From assembly GCA_043842855.1 (NCBI GenBank), contig JBBPJF010000002.1, positions 310,001 to 374,000 of the forward strand: DNA of 64,000 nt, written 5' to 3'. The notes beneath the pieces were generated by a model. The model was not told where the DNA came from. It ran no database searches and saw nothing but the letters and a program-made list of their open reading frames with translations. The position numbers and the translations under genes are program-made. Positions within the stretch are counted from its first letter, which is position 1. Every line of letters begins with the position of its first letter. Below are positions 63,208 to 64,000 of this stretch, one piece after another. This DNA comes from QFNR01 sp043842855 (GTDB lineage: Bacteria > Pseudomonadota > Gammaproteobacteria > Burkholderiales > Neisseriaceae).

Positions 63208-64000
63208 ATGAAAGCCTTCACTTACAAAGATGCTGGTGTAGATATTCAAGCAGGGGACAACCTCGTTAAGGCAATTAAGCCTTTTGCTAAGCAGACACGA
63301 CGTCCAGAAGTACTAGCTGATCTAGGAGGCTTTGGAGCGCTGTTTGAAATTGGCCAAAATTATAAGAATCCAGTCTTAGTCTCTAGTACTGATGGGGTAG
63401 GCACGAAATTGAAATTAGCATTCCAGTGGGATGGGCATGATACTGTGGGCATTGATCTAGTTGCTATGAGTGTCAATGACATATTGGTTCAGGGTGCCGA
63501 GCCTCTCTTTTTTCTTGACTACTTTGCCTGTGGAAAACTTGAAGTAGATCAGGCAGCTCGAGTCATCAAGGGGATAGCTAAGGGTTGTTCGCTGGCTAAT
63601 TGCGCCCTTATCGGTGGAGAGACAGCAGAAATGCCCGATATGTATGTTCCAGGTGAATATGATCTCGCAGGATTTGCTGTGGGCGTTGTGGAAAAAGAGC
63701 AGTTGATTACTGGTAAGGATATTGAACCTACAGATATAGTGCTTGGCTTGGCTTCTAGTGGTGCTCATTCTAATGGATATTCTCTTATCCGAAAAATCAT
63801 TACTACAGTTCAACCAAATTTGGAGGATCCATGGGGCTCGGGTAAGCAGAATTTGAAAGAGCTTCTTCTAGCGCCCACTAAAATTTACGTACGTTCTGTG
63901 TTAGGTACCTTAAAGCAGGTCAATTGTAAGGGTCTAGTTCATATTACTGGGGGAGGGCTAATAGAAAATGTTCCTAGGATTTTGCCTGAGACGGTTAAGG
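63208..64000 (+). CDS. purM: Phosphoribosylformylglycinamidine cyclo-ligase (AIR synthetase), cut by window edge
   Basis: PurM closes the imidazole ring in purine synthesis. The frame from the ATG at 63208 runs open to the end of the window (264 codons). It reads MKAFTYKDAGVDIQAGDNLV at the start, then LVSSTDGVGTKLKLAF, IDLVAMSVNDILVQGAEPLFFLDYFACGKL, GGETAEMPDMY and GLASSGAHSNGYSLIRK, all hallmarks of the family. HITGGGLIENVPRI is near the edge. The last quarter lies outside. Confidence 0.97.
   Translation, partial: MKAFTYKDAGVDIQAGDNLVKAIKPFAKQTRRPEVLADLGGFGALFEIGQNYKNPVLVSSTDGVGTKLKLAFQWDGHDTVGIDLVAMSVNDILVQGAEPLFFLDYFACGKLEVDQAARVIKGIAKGCSLANCALIGGETAEMPDMYVPGEYDLAGFAVGVVEKEQLITGKDIEPTDIVLGLASSGAHSNGYSLIRKIITTVQPNLEDPWGSGKQNLKELLLAPTKIYVRSVLGTLKQVNCKGLVHITGGGLIENVPRILPETVK

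Overview
The window is a stretch of AT-rich (roughly 40% G+C by eye) chromosome from a Gram-negative betaproteobacterium. The evidence is the gene order ispE / tRNA-Gln / prs after a TPR gene and lolB, the SspA-SspB pair, PlsC proteins with an HX4E motif, and a TCA cluster (sdhCDAB-sdhE-gltA-odhAB-lpd-sucCD) in the arrangement I recall from Neisseriales. The Prs N-terminus also looks Neisseriales-like. I see no insertion sequence, prophage, CRISPR array, toxin system or secondary-metabolite cluster. About 6.7 kb lies in non-coding gaps longer than 300 bp, and several conserved operons are cut short (dnaJ without grpE-dnaK, ruvCA without ruvB, rplU-rpmA without obgE, dapF-DUF484 without xerC). 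This suggests a rearranged genome, possibly of a host-associated lineage under reduction, but nearly all recognisable genes are intact.

Layout. 1-3627 (minus): prs (partial), tRNA-Gln, ispE, lolB and a TPR lipoprotein-pathway neighbour. 4200-8335: an OmpA-type outer-membrane protein with a near-consensus promoter, yaaA, a small unknown ORF, periplasmic glpQ and a Nif3-like gene. 8432-11848: sspA-sspB, dnaJ, ribH-nusB. 12024-16594: a thiolase, a Bcr/CflA exporter behind an FNR-type dyad, and lptA, separated by large gaps. 16638-29653 (minus): the 13-kb TCA cluster, with mdh divergent at 30490. 31653-38695: a possible 20-residue membrane microprotein, glnE, a coiled-coil membrane protein and the formaldehyde-detoxification pair fghA-adhC. 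38696-42516: a hotdog protein, dapF-DUF484, a PiT-type permease and glnB. 42617-46787: an envelope operon (O-antigen ligase-like, GT25, gmhB, two plsC paralogues). 47225-51155: a formate/nitrite-type channel, ruvC, ruvA, prfB with its programmed frameshift, ubiE. 51168-55161: argJ-clcA, a DUF815 ATPase and a SirB2-type membrane protein. 55760-60023: mutY, pntA, pntB. 60539-64000: tRNA-Ile2(CAU), a DUF465 protein, coaBC, rplU-rpmA and purM (partial).

Together the genes describe aerobic energy metabolism: 2-oxoglutarate to succinate to oxaloacetate to citrate, with membrane transhydrogenase making NADPH. They also show envelope maintenance with LPS heptose/O-antigen and phospholipid synthesis, nitrogen control by GlnB and GlnE, and some retained biosynthesis (riboflavin, lysine/mDAP, arginine, CoA, isoprenoid, purine). 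I found no convincing novel multigene system. The points most worth a second look are the FNR-type operator at 14187, the microprotein at 31653, the lptA start-codon ambiguity, the tandem acyltransferases and the two unrecognised proteins at 5909 and 34826.
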